A stretch of DNA of 63,896 nt. Origin: Sporomusaceae bacterium. GTDB lineage: Bacteria > Bacillota > Negativicutes > UBA1444. Below, piece after piece: positions 25,797-35,102 of the stretch (positions are counted from its first letter, which is position 1; the number at the start of each line of letters is the position of its first letter). The position numbers and the translations under genes are program-made. The stretch spans positions 1-63,896 of the forward strand of contig JAHDPL010000026.1 in NCBI GenBank assembly GCA_018434355.1. The letters are read 5' to 3'. Below the pieces are notes generated by a model. That model did no database searches. It was not told where the DNA came from and was given only the letters and a program-made list of their open reading frames with translations.

Positions 25797-27683
25797 CTAC
25801 TTTCGATTTCTCTCGAGGCCGTATTTTTCGAGATAGCGGTACAAAGTGACGCGGCTGACTCCCAGATTGGCGGCCAAACGGCTGATATTGCCGCCGCAGG
25901 CCTTCCATGCCTCCATGAAGACGTTGCGGTCGCGTTTCCAGGCCTTGCCCCAACCGCTGCCGCCTGGCAAAACCAGGTCTGTAGGCAGGATCACCGAGGA
26001 CTGGGCCTTGAAGAACCCTTGTTCAAGAACGCCTTGCAATTGCTTGACATTGCCTGGCCAGTCATAGCCTGTCAGCAGGTCCATCGCCGCCGGCGACAGC
26101 CGTTTCGATTCCAGCGGGTTCTGTTCAGCCAGTTCGCGCAGGATATCGGCGGCAATCTGCGGAATATCGGTTTGGCGGTGCCGCAGCGACGGCGTGCGCA
26201 GCACCGATTGGGATATCAGCACGTACAGGTTGTCTGAGAAGATACCTTTTGCCACCAGCCGTTTGGGGTCGACATCGGCGGCGGCGATGATCCGGATGCT
26301 CTTTTCCGGTTTCAACGCGGCAAATAGCTGCTCGCCAAGTTCGGGCGACAGTTTGTCGATCTCATCGATGAACAGGGTGCCGCCGCGGGCCAGTTCGATC
26401 TTGCCCGGCGTATCGGCGGCGCCGGCGCCGGTTTGCCCGAACAGTTCGATCGGCAACAATTCCGGCGAAACATCGCCGCAACGGATCGTGATCAGCGGTC
26501 CGGCCGCGACCGGGCTGGCCTGGTGAATGCCATGAGCCAGACGTTGTTTGCCGGTGCCGGGCTCGCCGATGACCAGCAAATGGTTTAGGTTCCGCGCACA
26601 GCGGGTCGCCTTGTCCTTCATCGCCGAGAAACGCGGCGAACCGCCAACCAGGCTGGACAGGCTGTACCGCGCTTTGTACTGCGACGCATAGGCCAGCAGC
26701 GTTTTGAGCTCTTCGATCGGCGCCGATACGACATTGGCGCTGTGGACCTCACCATCGCGATACACCGGCCAGACATCGGCCAAATCTTCATACGTTTTTG
26801 AACCGACGATCCAGACCAGTTCGCGGTTATGCGACGGAATCCCCAAGAACGCCTTGGGAATCTGGGTGTGACGATAGTTGAGCACCGCCTCCGGCAAGGC
26901 CGGCAACGGACCGGTAAGCATCTTTTCCGGTTTTCCCCGGAGCAGTCGATCGGCGCCCGGCCTGTTGGCATACAGCAGCTCGCCGTTTGGCGCGACCTGA
27001 TAAACGACCATCGGCAGGTTGTCGAGAATTTCGTGCCGCGCCGTCAGCATTTCTTCAAGCTTCAACGCCTGTTCCAGCGAATACTTGATCGAAAGCAACA
27101 ACGCAATCAAGCTGTCCATCGGCAAACCATGCTTCTCCGCGCCATCCACCATCACCATCGACAATAGATAGCGGACTTCGCCTCCCTGCAGGATCGGCGC
27201 CGCCGCCGCATCCGACTCATGGCATTCTTCCAGCCAGATCTCGGGGCCGTACAAAAAGAACGGCGTTTTGTGCGACATTGCGATGCCGATGCTGGAAGCG
27301 CCGATATCCTTGTCGGTCAGACGCACCCCTTCCACTTCGCCGGGAGTCTTCTGGTAGTAAGGCATCGCATAGCTCTTGAGCGCATAGCTGTCACGATCCA
27401 GCAGCAACAGACTGATATTGTTCAGACTGAAAAAGTCGCGCAGATTTTCATATAAGCCATCCATCTGGCGGATCAACGACCGGGCCTGCGTCAGCCGGTA
27501 TTCCCTTTCGCTGCTGGATAACCGGACAAGCGACCCGAACGATTTCGACGGTACCCCGGCGGCGCGGCTTCTTTGCCAAGCTTCCGCCACCCATGGATGG
27601 ACATTGGGATCAAGCACGCCTTGCTCGAAAAACTTTCGATAGTACCCCTGCAGTTTTTCCCGGGTCCGACGCTCACGGATCAT
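25797..27683 (-). CDS. AcoR-like AAA+ transcriptional regulator lacking GAFTGA
   Basis: A 628-residue regulator with the domain order of AcoR-type enhancer-binding proteins. There is a GAF-like sensor (to ~200), a PAS-like domain (~220-330), an AAA+ domain with Walker A GEPGTGK and Walker B GGTLFIDEI, and a Fis-type helix-turn-helix ending RVTLYRYLEKYGL. Between them, where the sigma-54-contacting GAFTGA loop belongs, the sequence reads ELFGQTGAGAADTPGK. Contact with sigma-54 is therefore doubtful; it may act on sigma-A promoters as TyrR does. The ATG at 27683 was chosen over a longer start that would overlap the divergent promoter region. The signal is unknown. Confidence 0.85.
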   Translation of the reverse strand: MIRERRTREKLQGYYRKFFEQGVLDPNVHPWVAEAWQRSRAAGVPSKSFGSLVRLSSSEREYRLTQARSLIRQMDGLYENLRDFFSLNNISLLLLDRDSYALKSYAMPYYQKTPGEVEGVRLTDKDIGASSIGIAMSHKTPFFLYGPEIWLEECHESDAAAAPILQGGEVRYLLSMVMVDGAEKHGLPMDSLIALLLSIKYSLEQALKLEEMLTARHEILDNLPMVVYQVAPNGELLYANRPGADRLLRGKPEKMLTGPLPALPEAVLNYRHTQIPKAFLGIPSHNRELVWIVGSKTYEDLADVWPVYRDGEVHSANVVSAPIEELKTLLAYASQYKARYSLSSLVGGSPRFSAMKDKATRCARNLNHLLVIGEPGTGKQRLAHGIHQASPVAAGPLITIRCGDVSPELLPIELFGQTGAGAADTPGKIELARGGTLFIDEIDKLSPELGEQLFAALKPEKSIRIIAAADVDPKRLVAKGIFSDNLYVLISQSVLRTPSLRHRQTDIPQIAADILRELAEQNPLESKRLSPAAMDLLTGYDWPGNVKQLQGVLEQGFFKAQSSVILPTDLVLPGGSGWGKAWKRDRNVFMEAWKACGGNISRLAANLGVSRVTLYRYLEKYGLERNRK

Positions 27684-27804
27684 CGTGCATCCCTGCCCTT
27701 GTGATAAATTTTGATATATTTTCGAAAAACAACAATATGTAGAAGGAATATTAATTATCCCGTAGAATTCTAATAAAAGCAAATCATCGAGTGGGAGGCG
27801 CCGC

Positions 27805-28083
27805 ATGGTAGTAAACGGAGTTCAGGTCATCGCCGACCCCCGGCTGAGTCGGGAAGAAATCAATCATTTCATCGCCGAGGAACAGCAACTCTGGCGTAGT
27901 CGCAACAAAAGGCTGGGGCAAATCGAACTCAGCATCGATCAGGAAGAAGTCATCGTCAAGGCGACGGAGAAATCGCCGATCCGTCGCGTGCGCCGCATCA
28001 CCGGCTATCTGAGTTCGATCGACAATTTCAATGACGCCAAAGTCGCCGAGTGCAGCGACCGCGCCAAACATAACCTGCAATAA
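27805..28083 (+). CDS. Small NrdD C-terminus-like protein
   Basis: A 92-residue protein. The C-terminal third reads RRITGYLSS, then NFNDAK, then a D-R-x-K-H ending. This is the pattern of the glycyl-radical loop of anaerobic ribonucleotide reductase (R-V-x-G-Y-L ... FN ... R-x-x-H). The N-terminal part is polar and helical, followed by a short strand region. It lacks the large NrdD barrel, so it cannot be a complete reductase. It could be a stand-alone spare radical domain, as YfiD is for pyruvate formate-lyase, or a regulator of unknown role. GGGAGG precedes the ATG. It diverges from the AAA+ regulator and has its own terminator. Confidence 0.7.
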   Translation: MVVNGVQVIADPRLSREEINHFIAEEQQLWRSRNKRLGQIELSIDQEEVIVKATEKSPIRRVRRITGYLSSIDNFNDAKVAECSDRAKHNLQ

Positions 28084-28111
28084 CGCAAGCTGCTTCATTG
28101 TGAAGCCGAAA

Positions 28112-28139
28112 CCCCGGAGCTGGACTCCGGGCTTTTTTT
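28112..28139 (+). terminator. Terminator after the NrdD-like gene
   Basis: CCCGGAG, five-base loop, CTCCGGG, then seven T. Confidence 0.9.
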
Positions 28140-29190
28140 ATTGAATCACCAAGTGATTGTTTAACAGCAGGTCGATGTCTGAGGCGGTCGCAACCGGATT
28201 GCCTGTGGCATCCTGAATCACCCGCACCACCGGCCTGGTGGGAAATCCTTCGTTCTGGGAAACCACAATGGCGCAACGCCCGTCGTTCAGCCGCACGGTG
28301 GCGCCGGTGGGGCACAGCGGAATCCGATTGGTGAACGATTTGACCAGTGAAGCTTCAAACCACTTTTCCGCCTGGACCGATAGTAACTCCACCGCTTCCT
28401 GGATATGCATTTCCTGCGACAGCGGATGACCGCCGGCCAGCTCTTCGAAGCAATCCGCCAGACCGACGATGCGGGCAAACTCGTGAATATCGCCCCGCAA
28501 AAGCCGCCGTGGGTAACCGGAGCCGTCGGAACGCTCATGGTGCGACAGGATGATGCCGCGCGCCTGCGGCGAGATGTCCCAGCTGTCACGCACCGCATGA
28601 TAGCCAAGCACCGGATGCTGCTCGTACAACAGTTTTTCTTCGAGCGTGAAATTCCGACGACGGTGGAGCAAACTCACCGGCAGGCTGACTACGCCGATGT
28701 CGTGCAACAGCGCGCCCACGCCGAGAATTTTCAGTTTGCTGTCGTCATATTGGCGGCTTTGTCCGATCAACAGCGACATGAACGCAACATTCACCGAATG
28801 GCCCAAAAAATCGCCGCCGCGGCAGCGCAGCTCATACACGTTGACCAACAGTTCGGGATTGGCAAGAACCTCACGGATCAGCTCCTGGGTGAGATGAACC
28901 ATCGACAGGTATTGTGGCTGCCGATCGAGCTGCAACGAGGCAAAAATCGCCTGCAGCGAGGCTTCGGCCTGGTCGGCCAGCTCTTGCCGCAAAGCCGGCT
29001 TGATTTCAATGCCGGCGGAAACCGCGTCCTCGACATACAGCCAACGTACCCCGATGCCGCTCAAGCGCTCGGCGTATTGCGGCAGGTTGACCGTTCCCTT
29101 GCCAAGCAGCACCCTGGCATTCTCCCCGTCAATGATCTCCCGCGCCAATACCATATCTTCGTTCAGGTCTTCCAATGCAACGACTCGCAA
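28138..29190 (-). CDS. HD-GYP domain phosphodiesterase
   Basis: A protein of about 350 residues. The N-terminal ~100 residues form a small sensor-like domain beginning RVVALEDLNEDMVLAREI, as in many HD-GYP proteins. The HD-GYP domain follows, with HSVNVAF, LLHDIG, the HP...GY segment and HHERSDGSGYP. These proteins hydrolyse cyclic di-GMP. The TTG at 29190 was chosen because it follows AAGGGGAATCGG and matches the usual family start; an upstream GTG would add 14 residues. It may counteract the GGDEF protein at 53-55 kb, which is inference. Confidence 0.88.
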   Translation of the reverse strand: MRVVALEDLNEDMVLAREIIDGENARVLLGKGTVNLPQYAERLSGIGVRWLYVEDAVSAGIEIKPALRQELADQAEASLQAIFASLQLDRQPQYLSMVHLTQELIREVLANPELLVNVYELRCRGGDFLGHSVNVAFMSLLIGQSRQYDDSKLKILGVGALLHDIGVVSLPVSLLHRRRNFTLEEKLLYEQHPVLGYHAVRDSWDISPQARGIILSHHERSDGSGYPRRLLRGDIHEFARIVGLADCFEELAGGHPLSQEMHIQEAVELLSVQAEKWFEASLVKSFTNRIPLCPTGATVRLNDGRCAIVVSQNEGFPTRPVVRVIQDATGNPVATASDIDLLLNNHLVIQ

Positions 29191-29297
29191 ACCGATTCCC
29201 CTTCTTCGCGTCAGGTGACGGTCACACCGCACCAGACATCATTCGCCTCTAATAAATATTTTAATTCGACACCTGTTAGATTATCCCTGCGCCGTTG

Positions 29298-30233
29298 CTA
29301 CCATAAAAAGATCGTCGGAAAGACCAGGCTTAGATAAACCGCCGTCGACAGGACAAACGCTGCGACCGACAGATGCAGGTTCAGCCCGAACAGTTTCATC
29401 GCGATGACCGCGTTCACTGCAGTCGGTTGGGCGGCCAACAGGATCAGTGTGCGGAACGCGACAGCATCGCCGATGACGCTGCCTGCGATCGCCAATGTCA
29501 ACAGTGGCGTGATGATGCACTTGATCACGGTGATATCCAGCGCATCGCGCCAGAAATGGCGGACCTCGTCAAAATCCATCGAATAGCCGACCGGCAGCAA
29601 AAACGTCCAGGCGGAAAAATGAATCATCATGTCAAACACCGGCAAAAAACCGGCCGGCCTGTCCACTCCCTGCCAGTTCAGCCAAATCCCGATGATCATT
29701 CCCACCAGCGGCATCTGGTTGCGGTTGAACAGAATCTGCTGCAAGTCGATCTTCAAGCCGGCTCCGTGGTCATGTTGCTTGCGGAAGTATTGGGCCAGCG
29801 GATAGGCGAAGCCAAACATCAGCAGACTGTTGAACAACAGCGTCATCTGCGTATAGGCGTAGCCGGTCTCGCCGTATAAGATATACGCCGACAACGATCC
29901 CAACGTCACATGGTTCGACAAAAAGCCCGAAATCGCATAACTGCCGTAATCCAGGCTGCTTGAGTATTTTCGCCGGCCCCAGATCCAGGCCAGACCGCCG
30001 GGGATGATGTGCAGCAGTACGCCGAACGCCGGCAGCCAAACCAGGTCGAACACCGGGACCAGGCCCCAGATGCTGAAGGCAGTGAGGACCGGGAACAGCA
30101 AAATGATCCCGACCGTGATCATGTGCCGGAACAACGTTTCACAGCGCCAATCAAGCCGCTTAAGTCCGTAGCCGACCAAGAGCGGCAAAATCATGTCAAC
30201 GAACAGCGTGGTGAATTTAGCGGCGATATCCAT
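29298..30233 (-). CDS. AEC-family (auxin efflux carrier-like) transporter
   Basis: A 311-residue membrane protein with about ten helices in two five-helix halves. The MILPLLVGYGLKR start, the middle PLVGMIIGIWLNW and the final AAQPTAVNAVIAMKLFG are typical of bacterial AEC carriers, often malonate, malate or amino-acid permeases. The substrate is not predictable. It stands between the DUF2225 gene and the HD-GYP gene without tight overlaps. Confidence 0.82.
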   Translation of the reverse strand: MDIAAKFTTLFVDMILPLLVGYGLKRLDWRCETLFRHMITVGIILLFPVLTAFSIWGLVPVFDLVWLPAFGVLLHIIPGGLAWIWGRRKYSSSLDYGSYAISGFLSNHVTLGSLSAYILYGETGYAYTQMTLLFNSLLMFGFAYPLAQYFRKQHDHGAGLKIDLQQILFNRNQMPLVGMIIGIWLNWQGVDRPAGFLPVFDMMIHFSAWTFLLPVGYSMDFDEVRHFWRDALDITVIKCIITPLLTLAIAGSVIGDAVAFRTLILLAAQPTAVNAVIAMKLFGLNLHLSVAAFVLSTAVYLSLVFPTIFLW

Positions 30234-30335
30234 CTGAAATCAACTAAGCCCTTTCCGCATCCAATACATAAATATATATCACGAGATTCGTTTTCCGTCC
30301 ATAGCAAGCGCAGGGTCCGCCCAACAGAAAAGGGT

Positions 30336-30374
30336 CGCCTGCCCTCCGGTCAGCGACTCACCGAAAAGCAGGCG
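30336..30374 (-). terminator. Possible terminator after the DUF2225 gene
   Basis: Minus-strand CGCCTGC ... GCAGGCG with an inner CGGT/ACCG pairing, followed by ACCCTTTTC. The T run is short. Confidence 0.45.
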
Positions 30375-30419
30375 TTCTCCATTCCGGTCTGAAGACTCGA
30401 CGAATCTCGGCGGGTCTGC

Positions 30420-31121
30420 TCATTCCGCCAAATCTTGCCCTGCATCCGGCGTTTTTTTTGCATCGCGCGCCGCATGCCAGGCTTCGCGCGCCAGATCCAG
30501 GATCCGCTTCTCGTTCTTCGCCTGGGGATTGCTGACGACCCGGCCCAAATATGACAATGCCTCTTCATAATTGCCGACTCGACGCAGCAATTCGCCTATC
30601 AGATAGGTCAACGTGACTTCGCTCAGATTTCCGCCGATCGGCATTTTTTCCTTCAAGAATGCCGCCTTGTATGCGTCGATCGCCTTTTGCAGCATTTCCT
30701 GCTCTTCGGCGGCCAGCTCCTTTTCGCGGTACAGCCAGGCCAGTCGCAGCGTCAGGCTGGCGACATGACTGGCCGGCAAGGATACCATGGTGGCGTAATA
30801 AATCGCCAGTTTATGTGATGTCACGGCCTGTTCCCATGTGCGATCGCCGCTGAAATCGAGGTTAACCTGCCGCCCGGACAAGAACTGCTTCAACTTTTCA
30901 CGTTGCGACTCCAACAGCGTGAAAAAGCGGTCTTCGTGCGCAGCGAACCCGCAGTGAGGGCACAGCCAGATCGCATAGTAATAGGGGTTGAGATCGGTGT
31001 AGTGCGTGCAAAAATCAGTATCCGTCTTGACCGGAATCATCTGCCCGCGCGTTTTCGTCACGGTGAATGCTTTTTCACAAATCGGGCAAGTTTTTTCCAC
31101 CTGATATAACGGAGATGCCAT
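30420..31121 (-). CDS. DUF2225 protein with zinc-ribbon N-terminus
   Basis: A 233-residue cytoplasmic protein. The N-terminus carries CPICEKAF and a second pair in WLCPHCGF, a zinc-binding arrangement typical of DUF2225. The rest is helical with TPR-like repeats (AYRLAWLYREKE-type segments). The function of the family is unknown. AGGAGGGAATTTTG precedes the ATG at 31121. It lies 20 bp past the glucanotransferase fusion gene and is probably the last gene of that transcript. Confidence 0.85.
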   Translation of the reverse strand: MASPLYQVEKTCPICEKAFTVTKTRGQMIPVKTDTDFCTHYTDLNPYYYAIWLCPHCGFAAHEDRFFTLLESQREKLKQFLSGRQVNLDFSGDRTWEQAVTSHKLAIYYATMVSLPASHVASLTLRLAWLYREKELAAEEQEMLQKAIDAYKAAFLKEKMPIGGNLSEVTLTYLIGELLRRVGNYEEALSYLGRVVSNPQAKNEKRILDLAREAWHAARDAKKTPDAGQDLAE

Positions 31122-31141
31122 CAAAATTCCCTCCTGTCTGT

Positions 31142-34100
31142 TCAGTCGCGGCCGCTGGCCTCGACTTGGGCGGCGATCCGCGCCGCCAGTTCTGTCGTCA
31201 ATTCATCGCCGGTCAGCCGCCAGGCCCAGTTGCCACTGGCCGTCGAAGGCATGTTCATCCGGGCGTCGGTGTCCAGACCCAGCCAGTCCTGCAGCGGCAC
31301 AATCGCAATGCGGGCCTGGCTCTGCATCAGTTGCTGCAGTAGTGGTCCGACCAGGCTGGTTGCTGCGGTCGTCGGCCTGCGCCCGGCATAAGCCGCCGCG
31401 CCGGCGAACAGCTCCGGTTCGTTCTTGCGTACCTGACGCAGCCAGCCAAGCAAAGTATCGTTGTCATGGGTGCCGCTGTAAAAAATCGAGTTGGGCGAGG
31501 GCGACGGCAAATGAAACCCGGTCGCCTCCGGCCAGATCTCAAACTGCAAAATCACCATACCCGGCAAAAAGAACGCGTCTTTCATCTGAACCACTTCCGG
31601 TGTGATCACGCCGAGGTCTTCGGCGATAATCGGCGTCGGGCCGAGCTGCCGCCACAGGGCGTGGAAGAACGCTTCGCCTGGCCCCTTGACCCAGCGCCCG
31701 GTTACAGCCGTCTTGGCGCGGGCAGGAATTTCCCAAAATGCTTCAAAGCCGCGGAAATGGTCGATACGAACGGCATCGACCGCCTTGAACAGCCAACGCA
31801 GACGGCTTACCCACCAAGCGTAATCGGTTTTGGCGTGCCGCTTCCAGTTGTAGTGCGGATTGCCCCACAACTGCCCCGTCTCGCTGAAATAGTCAGGCGG
31901 CACTCCGGCGCGGGTCTTCGTCCTACCGTTCGCATCCAGGGCGAACAATTCGGGGCAGGCCCACACATCGGCGCTGTCATGCGCGACAAAAATCGGCAGG
32001 TCGCCGATAATCCGGATTCCCTGCTTGTTGGCTCGCTGGCGCAGTTGTTGCCATTGGCTGAAGAACAGATACTGACAGAACCGGTAAAACTCGATCTCGG
32101 CGGCCAGTTCCTGCCGGACCCGTTCCAGCGCCGCCGGTTCCCGCCTGGCGACATCTGGCATCCACTCGGTCCAGGCAACCCCGCCGTGGCGGTCCTTCAG
32201 CGCCATGAACAGGGCGTAGTCGTCCAGCCAGAAAGCCGCTTCCCGGCAGAACTGCCGATACGGCTCTTCCGCCGGTTGCTTGCGGAAACTGACAAACGCC
32301 TGTTGCAAAAGCTGCTGTTTTATCGCGACTACCTTTTCGTATTCCACCTTGGCAGGACAAAGTCCTGCTTCTGCTTGCTGCTTCGTTAACAGTCCCTGCT
32401 CCACCAGCAGCTGCGGTGAAATGAGCAGCGGGTTGCCGGCGAAGGCCGAAGCGCTCTGATACGGCGAGCCGGTCGAATCGACCGGCGTAAGCGGCAGTAT
32501 CTGCCACAGCGACTGTTTCGCTGCGGCCAACCAATCGACGAACGCATGCGCGCCGGGGCCCAGATCGCCAATGCCATAGGGGCCTGGCAGCGAAGTCGGA
32601 TGCAGCAGGATGCCTGCCTGCCGCTGGGAAAACATCGGATGCAGTCCGGCCTTCAGCACCACTGCCGACAGCGGTGGCAACCGCAGCCGCAGGCGTCCGT
32701 CGGCGTCAGGAATCTGCAGTTCGTCTGCCGCCGGCAGGACCGACCGCATCGGCCCGCGGCAAACCTGTGAAATATCGAGGCAACAATCGACCGGGCGGTC
32801 GCTGCGGTTGACCATCACCACCATGGCGGCGTCATCAATCAAATCGCCGAGCGCATCACGACCTTCATCACTGCGCCGGCCAAAGGCGAACACTTCTTCG
32901 CCGCCATCCATCGGAATCCAGCGGCCGGTCCGCAGCACCGGCTCGCTTTGCCGCAATTGCGCGAGTTGCCGGTACCATTCGACCAGTTCGACATTTTCGT
33001 CGCCCCAGGGGTAGGTCCGGCGGTTCTGTGGATCGCTGTGTCCTTCGACGCCTGCCTCATCGCCGTAATAAACGCAAGGAACGCCAGGTGAAGTAAATTG
33101 GATCAGGGCGGCGAGTTTCAAACGTGCCAGCGCCAGTATGCGACGCGCTTCCGGCAGCTGATAGCGGGCCTGTTCCAGCTTGGTCAGCGCGGTCTCCGGC
33201 GGTGCTTCGCCGAGTACCGTCAGCGCCCGGGGAACGTCATGCGTACCCAGCACATTCATCGTCGCATAGAAGTAGGGGGCCGGATAATTTTCGCTCAGAC
33301 TGGCCAGCTGGCGCAGCGCCGCCGCTGCCGTCAACCTGCCGGTCAAAAAGTCGAGCACCGCCGAGCGGAACGGATAGTTGATCACCGAGTCCAGCTCATG
33401 CCCCCACAGGTACTCGCGCAACTTGCCGTAGCTTTCCTTGCGCGAAGCGTCTTCCCATACCTCGCCGATCAGCACGGCGTCAGGCTTGGCCCGCTTCAGT
33501 TCGCGGTACATCTCCTGGACAAACTCGCCCGGCAATTCGTCGACCACGTCCAGCCGCCAACCGGCGGCGCCTTTGTTCAGCCAGTGCTTGATCACACTGT
33601 CTTTGCCGCTGTTGATGAACCGGCGGTAGGACGGTTCCATTTCGTTGACATTCGGCAGGGTAGTCACGCCCCACCAGCAATCATACTTGTCCGGGTACTC
33701 ACTGAACCGGTACCAGGGGAAATACGGCGATTTCCTGGAACGGATCGCCGACTGGAAATACAGGCTGTCCACGCCGTTGTGGCTGAACACGCCGTCCAGA
33801 ATCAACCGGATGCCGACTGCCGCCGCCGCGGTCTGCAGACGGGCAAAGCCCTCGTTGCCGCCGAACTGGGCATCGACGGTCTTGTAATCGCCGGTGTCGT
33901 ATTTATGATTGGACACCGACTGAAAAATCGGGTTCAGATACAGGATGCTGACGCCGAGGCTTTTTAGGTAGGTCAGCTTGTCAATGACGCCGTCCAGCGT
34001 GCCGCCATAAAAATCGTAGGCGGCAAGGTTGCCGGTTTGCGGATCTTTGGCATAAAAAGGCCAGTCGTTCCAATGCGGATGATACAGGGCCTGCCGCGGC

Positions 34101-34585
34101 AGATCCGGCAGCGGCGGCGGCGAATCGCCGCGATAGAAGCGATCGGGGAAGATCTGATACATGATGCCATGCGTGTACCAGTCCGGCACCCGGGTCTTTG
34201 CCGCATAGACGGTGATCTGCCAGTCGGCTGGAACCGCTTCGTACTCGGCCCCGGCGCCGCCCAGGCCATCGGCGGGCGCGCCGAACCGCAGCGTATGTTC
34301 ATCGTAACTGACAATGAAATGATACCAAAGCAGCCCCGGCTGCTCCGGTGCGCAAAACTCAAATTCATAGACGATCCTGTCCGCTACGCCCTCAACCGGC
34401 GCAAGCCTCACCGGTTCCAGGACCTGTTCGCCCAGGCTGGTCGACCAGGTGCGCAGGCGGACGTTTGCCGGCGCCTCGCGGCGCATCGCCTGAAATGACA
34501 AAGCAACCGCCGACCCGCAGGGGACGGCCCCGTACGGACGGCGGTACATCGGATCGCGGGAATCATGAAATAGGCGTTGGCTCAT
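31142..34585 (-). CDS. GH13 alpha-glucan hydrolase / GH77 4-alpha-glucanotransferase fusion
   Basis: A 1147-residue bifunctional glucan enzyme. An N-terminal beta-sandwich (~1-115) is followed by a GH13 barrel with the neopullulanase-like regions DGVFSHNG, GWRLDVVDEL (nucleophile Asp), LIGEVWED (acid/base Glu) and LGTHDVPR. From about residue 660 a full GH77 domain follows, with HPTSLPGPYGIGDLG, RIDHFRGFEAFW, AEDLGVITPEV and SGTHDNDT. The fusion would debranch or hydrolyse glycogen and rearrange the released maltodextrins. Similar fusions are known in Firmicutes. GGAGG precedes the ATG at 34585. It is separated from the other glycogen genes by the pga operon and follows pgaD by 38 bp. Confidence 0.93.
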   Translation of the reverse strand: MSQRLFHDSRDPMYRRPYGAVPCGSAVALSFQAMRREAPANVRLRTWSTSLGEQVLEPVRLAPVEGVADRIVYEFEFCAPEQPGLLWYHFIVSYDEHTLRFGAPADGLGGAGAEYEAVPADWQITVYAAKTRVPDWYTHGIMYQIFPDRFYRGDSPPPLPDLPRQALYHPHWNDWPFYAKDPQTGNLAAYDFYGGTLDGVIDKLTYLKSLGVSILYLNPIFQSVSNHKYDTGDYKTVDAQFGGNEGFARLQTAAAAVGIRLILDGVFSHNGVDSLYFQSAIRSRKSPYFPWYRFSEYPDKYDCWWGVTTLPNVNEMEPSYRRFINSGKDSVIKHWLNKGAAGWRLDVVDELPGEFVQEMYRELKRAKPDAVLIGEVWEDASRKESYGKLREYLWGHELDSVINYPFRSAVLDFLTGRLTAAAALRQLASLSENYPAPYFYATMNVLGTHDVPRALTVLGEAPPETALTKLEQARYQLPEARRILALARLKLAALIQFTSPGVPCVYYGDEAGVEGHSDPQNRRTYPWGDENVELVEWYRQLAQLRQSEPVLRTGRWIPMDGGEEVFAFGRRSDEGRDALGDLIDDAAMVVMVNRSDRPVDCCLDISQVCRGPMRSVLPAADELQIPDADGRLRLRLPPLSAVVLKAGLHPMFSQRQAGILLHPTSLPGPYGIGDLGPGAHAFVDWLAAAKQSLWQILPLTPVDSTGSPYQSASAFAGNPLLISPQLLVEQGLLTKQQAEAGLCPAKVEYEKVVAIKQQLLQQAFVSFRKQPAEEPYRQFCREAAFWLDDYALFMALKDRHGGVAWTEWMPDVARREPAALERVRQELAAEIEFYRFCQYLFFSQWQQLRQRANKQGIRIIGDLPIFVAHDSADVWACPELFALDANGRTKTRAGVPPDYFSETGQLWGNPHYNWKRHAKTDYAWWVSRLRWLFKAVDAVRIDHFRGFEAFWEIPARAKTAVTGRWVKGPGEAFFHALWRQLGPTPIIAEDLGVITPEVVQMKDAFFLPGMVILQFEIWPEATGFHLPSPSPNSIFYSGTHDNDTLLGWLRQVRKNEPELFAGAAAYAGRRPTTAATSLVGPLLQQLMQSQARIAIVPLQDWLGLDTDARMNMPSTASGNWAWRLTGDELTTELAARIAAQVEASGRD

Positions 34586-34623
34586 GTCAGCCTCCTTGTA
34601 ACAGTTATTTTGCATCCGCAGGA

Positions 34624-35100
34624 TTAGCTTGCTTCCTCGCCAAATTTCCGGATCAGCATGCAGCCCTGATCCGAGTCGCAAATGAGGTGTTTATCATCCT
34701 CCACATGAAACGCCATAAACTTGCTGGCTTGCGCCAGTGCAATCACTTCCTCGTTCATGTCAAACAGCTCGGCCATCTCGGTGATACTGACGACTTCCGG
34801 AGTTTTGCGGCGGCTTAAATGGGCATAGGTTCGAAAATTGTATTCCCCCCAGCCAACAAACACTATGGCAGACATCAACGCGACCACCAACAGCCGCAAC
34901 AGGATATCTACAGTAGCTTCCACATGCTCCCAGGAAAGCACAGTGTCTACGAAGTAAATCCCGGCAAAATACCACGCCACCAGCGTAACCATCAAAAAGA
35001 AATATAGAATTAGGCCCGATCCGGCAATAATCAGGCTTCTTTCTGCTATGCCCCGCTGCGGCTTGATTCGCTTCGGATCGTCAATAATATGCTGCGACAT
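34624..35100 (-). CDS. pgaD: PgaD-like accessory subunit of PNAG synthase
   Basis: A 158-residue protein with two transmembrane helices (about 22-50 and 65-90). A cytoplasmic tail follows, with GEYNFRTYAHLSRRK and an AQASKFMAFHVEDD segment, closely following the pattern of E. coli PgaD. PgaD forms the inner-membrane synthase with PgaC and takes part in cyclic di-GMP activation. The ATG at 35100 follows GGAG. The pgaC stop lies two bases upstream. Confidence 0.82.
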   Translation of the reverse strand: MSQHIIDDPKRIKPQRGIAERSLIIAGSGLILYFFLMVTLVAWYFAGIYFVDTVLSWEHVEATVDILLRLLVVALMSAIVFVGWGEYNFRTYAHLSRRKTPEVVSITEMAELFDMNEEVIALAQASKFMAFHVEDDKHLICDSDQGCMLIRKFGEEAS

Positions 35101-35102
35101 CT

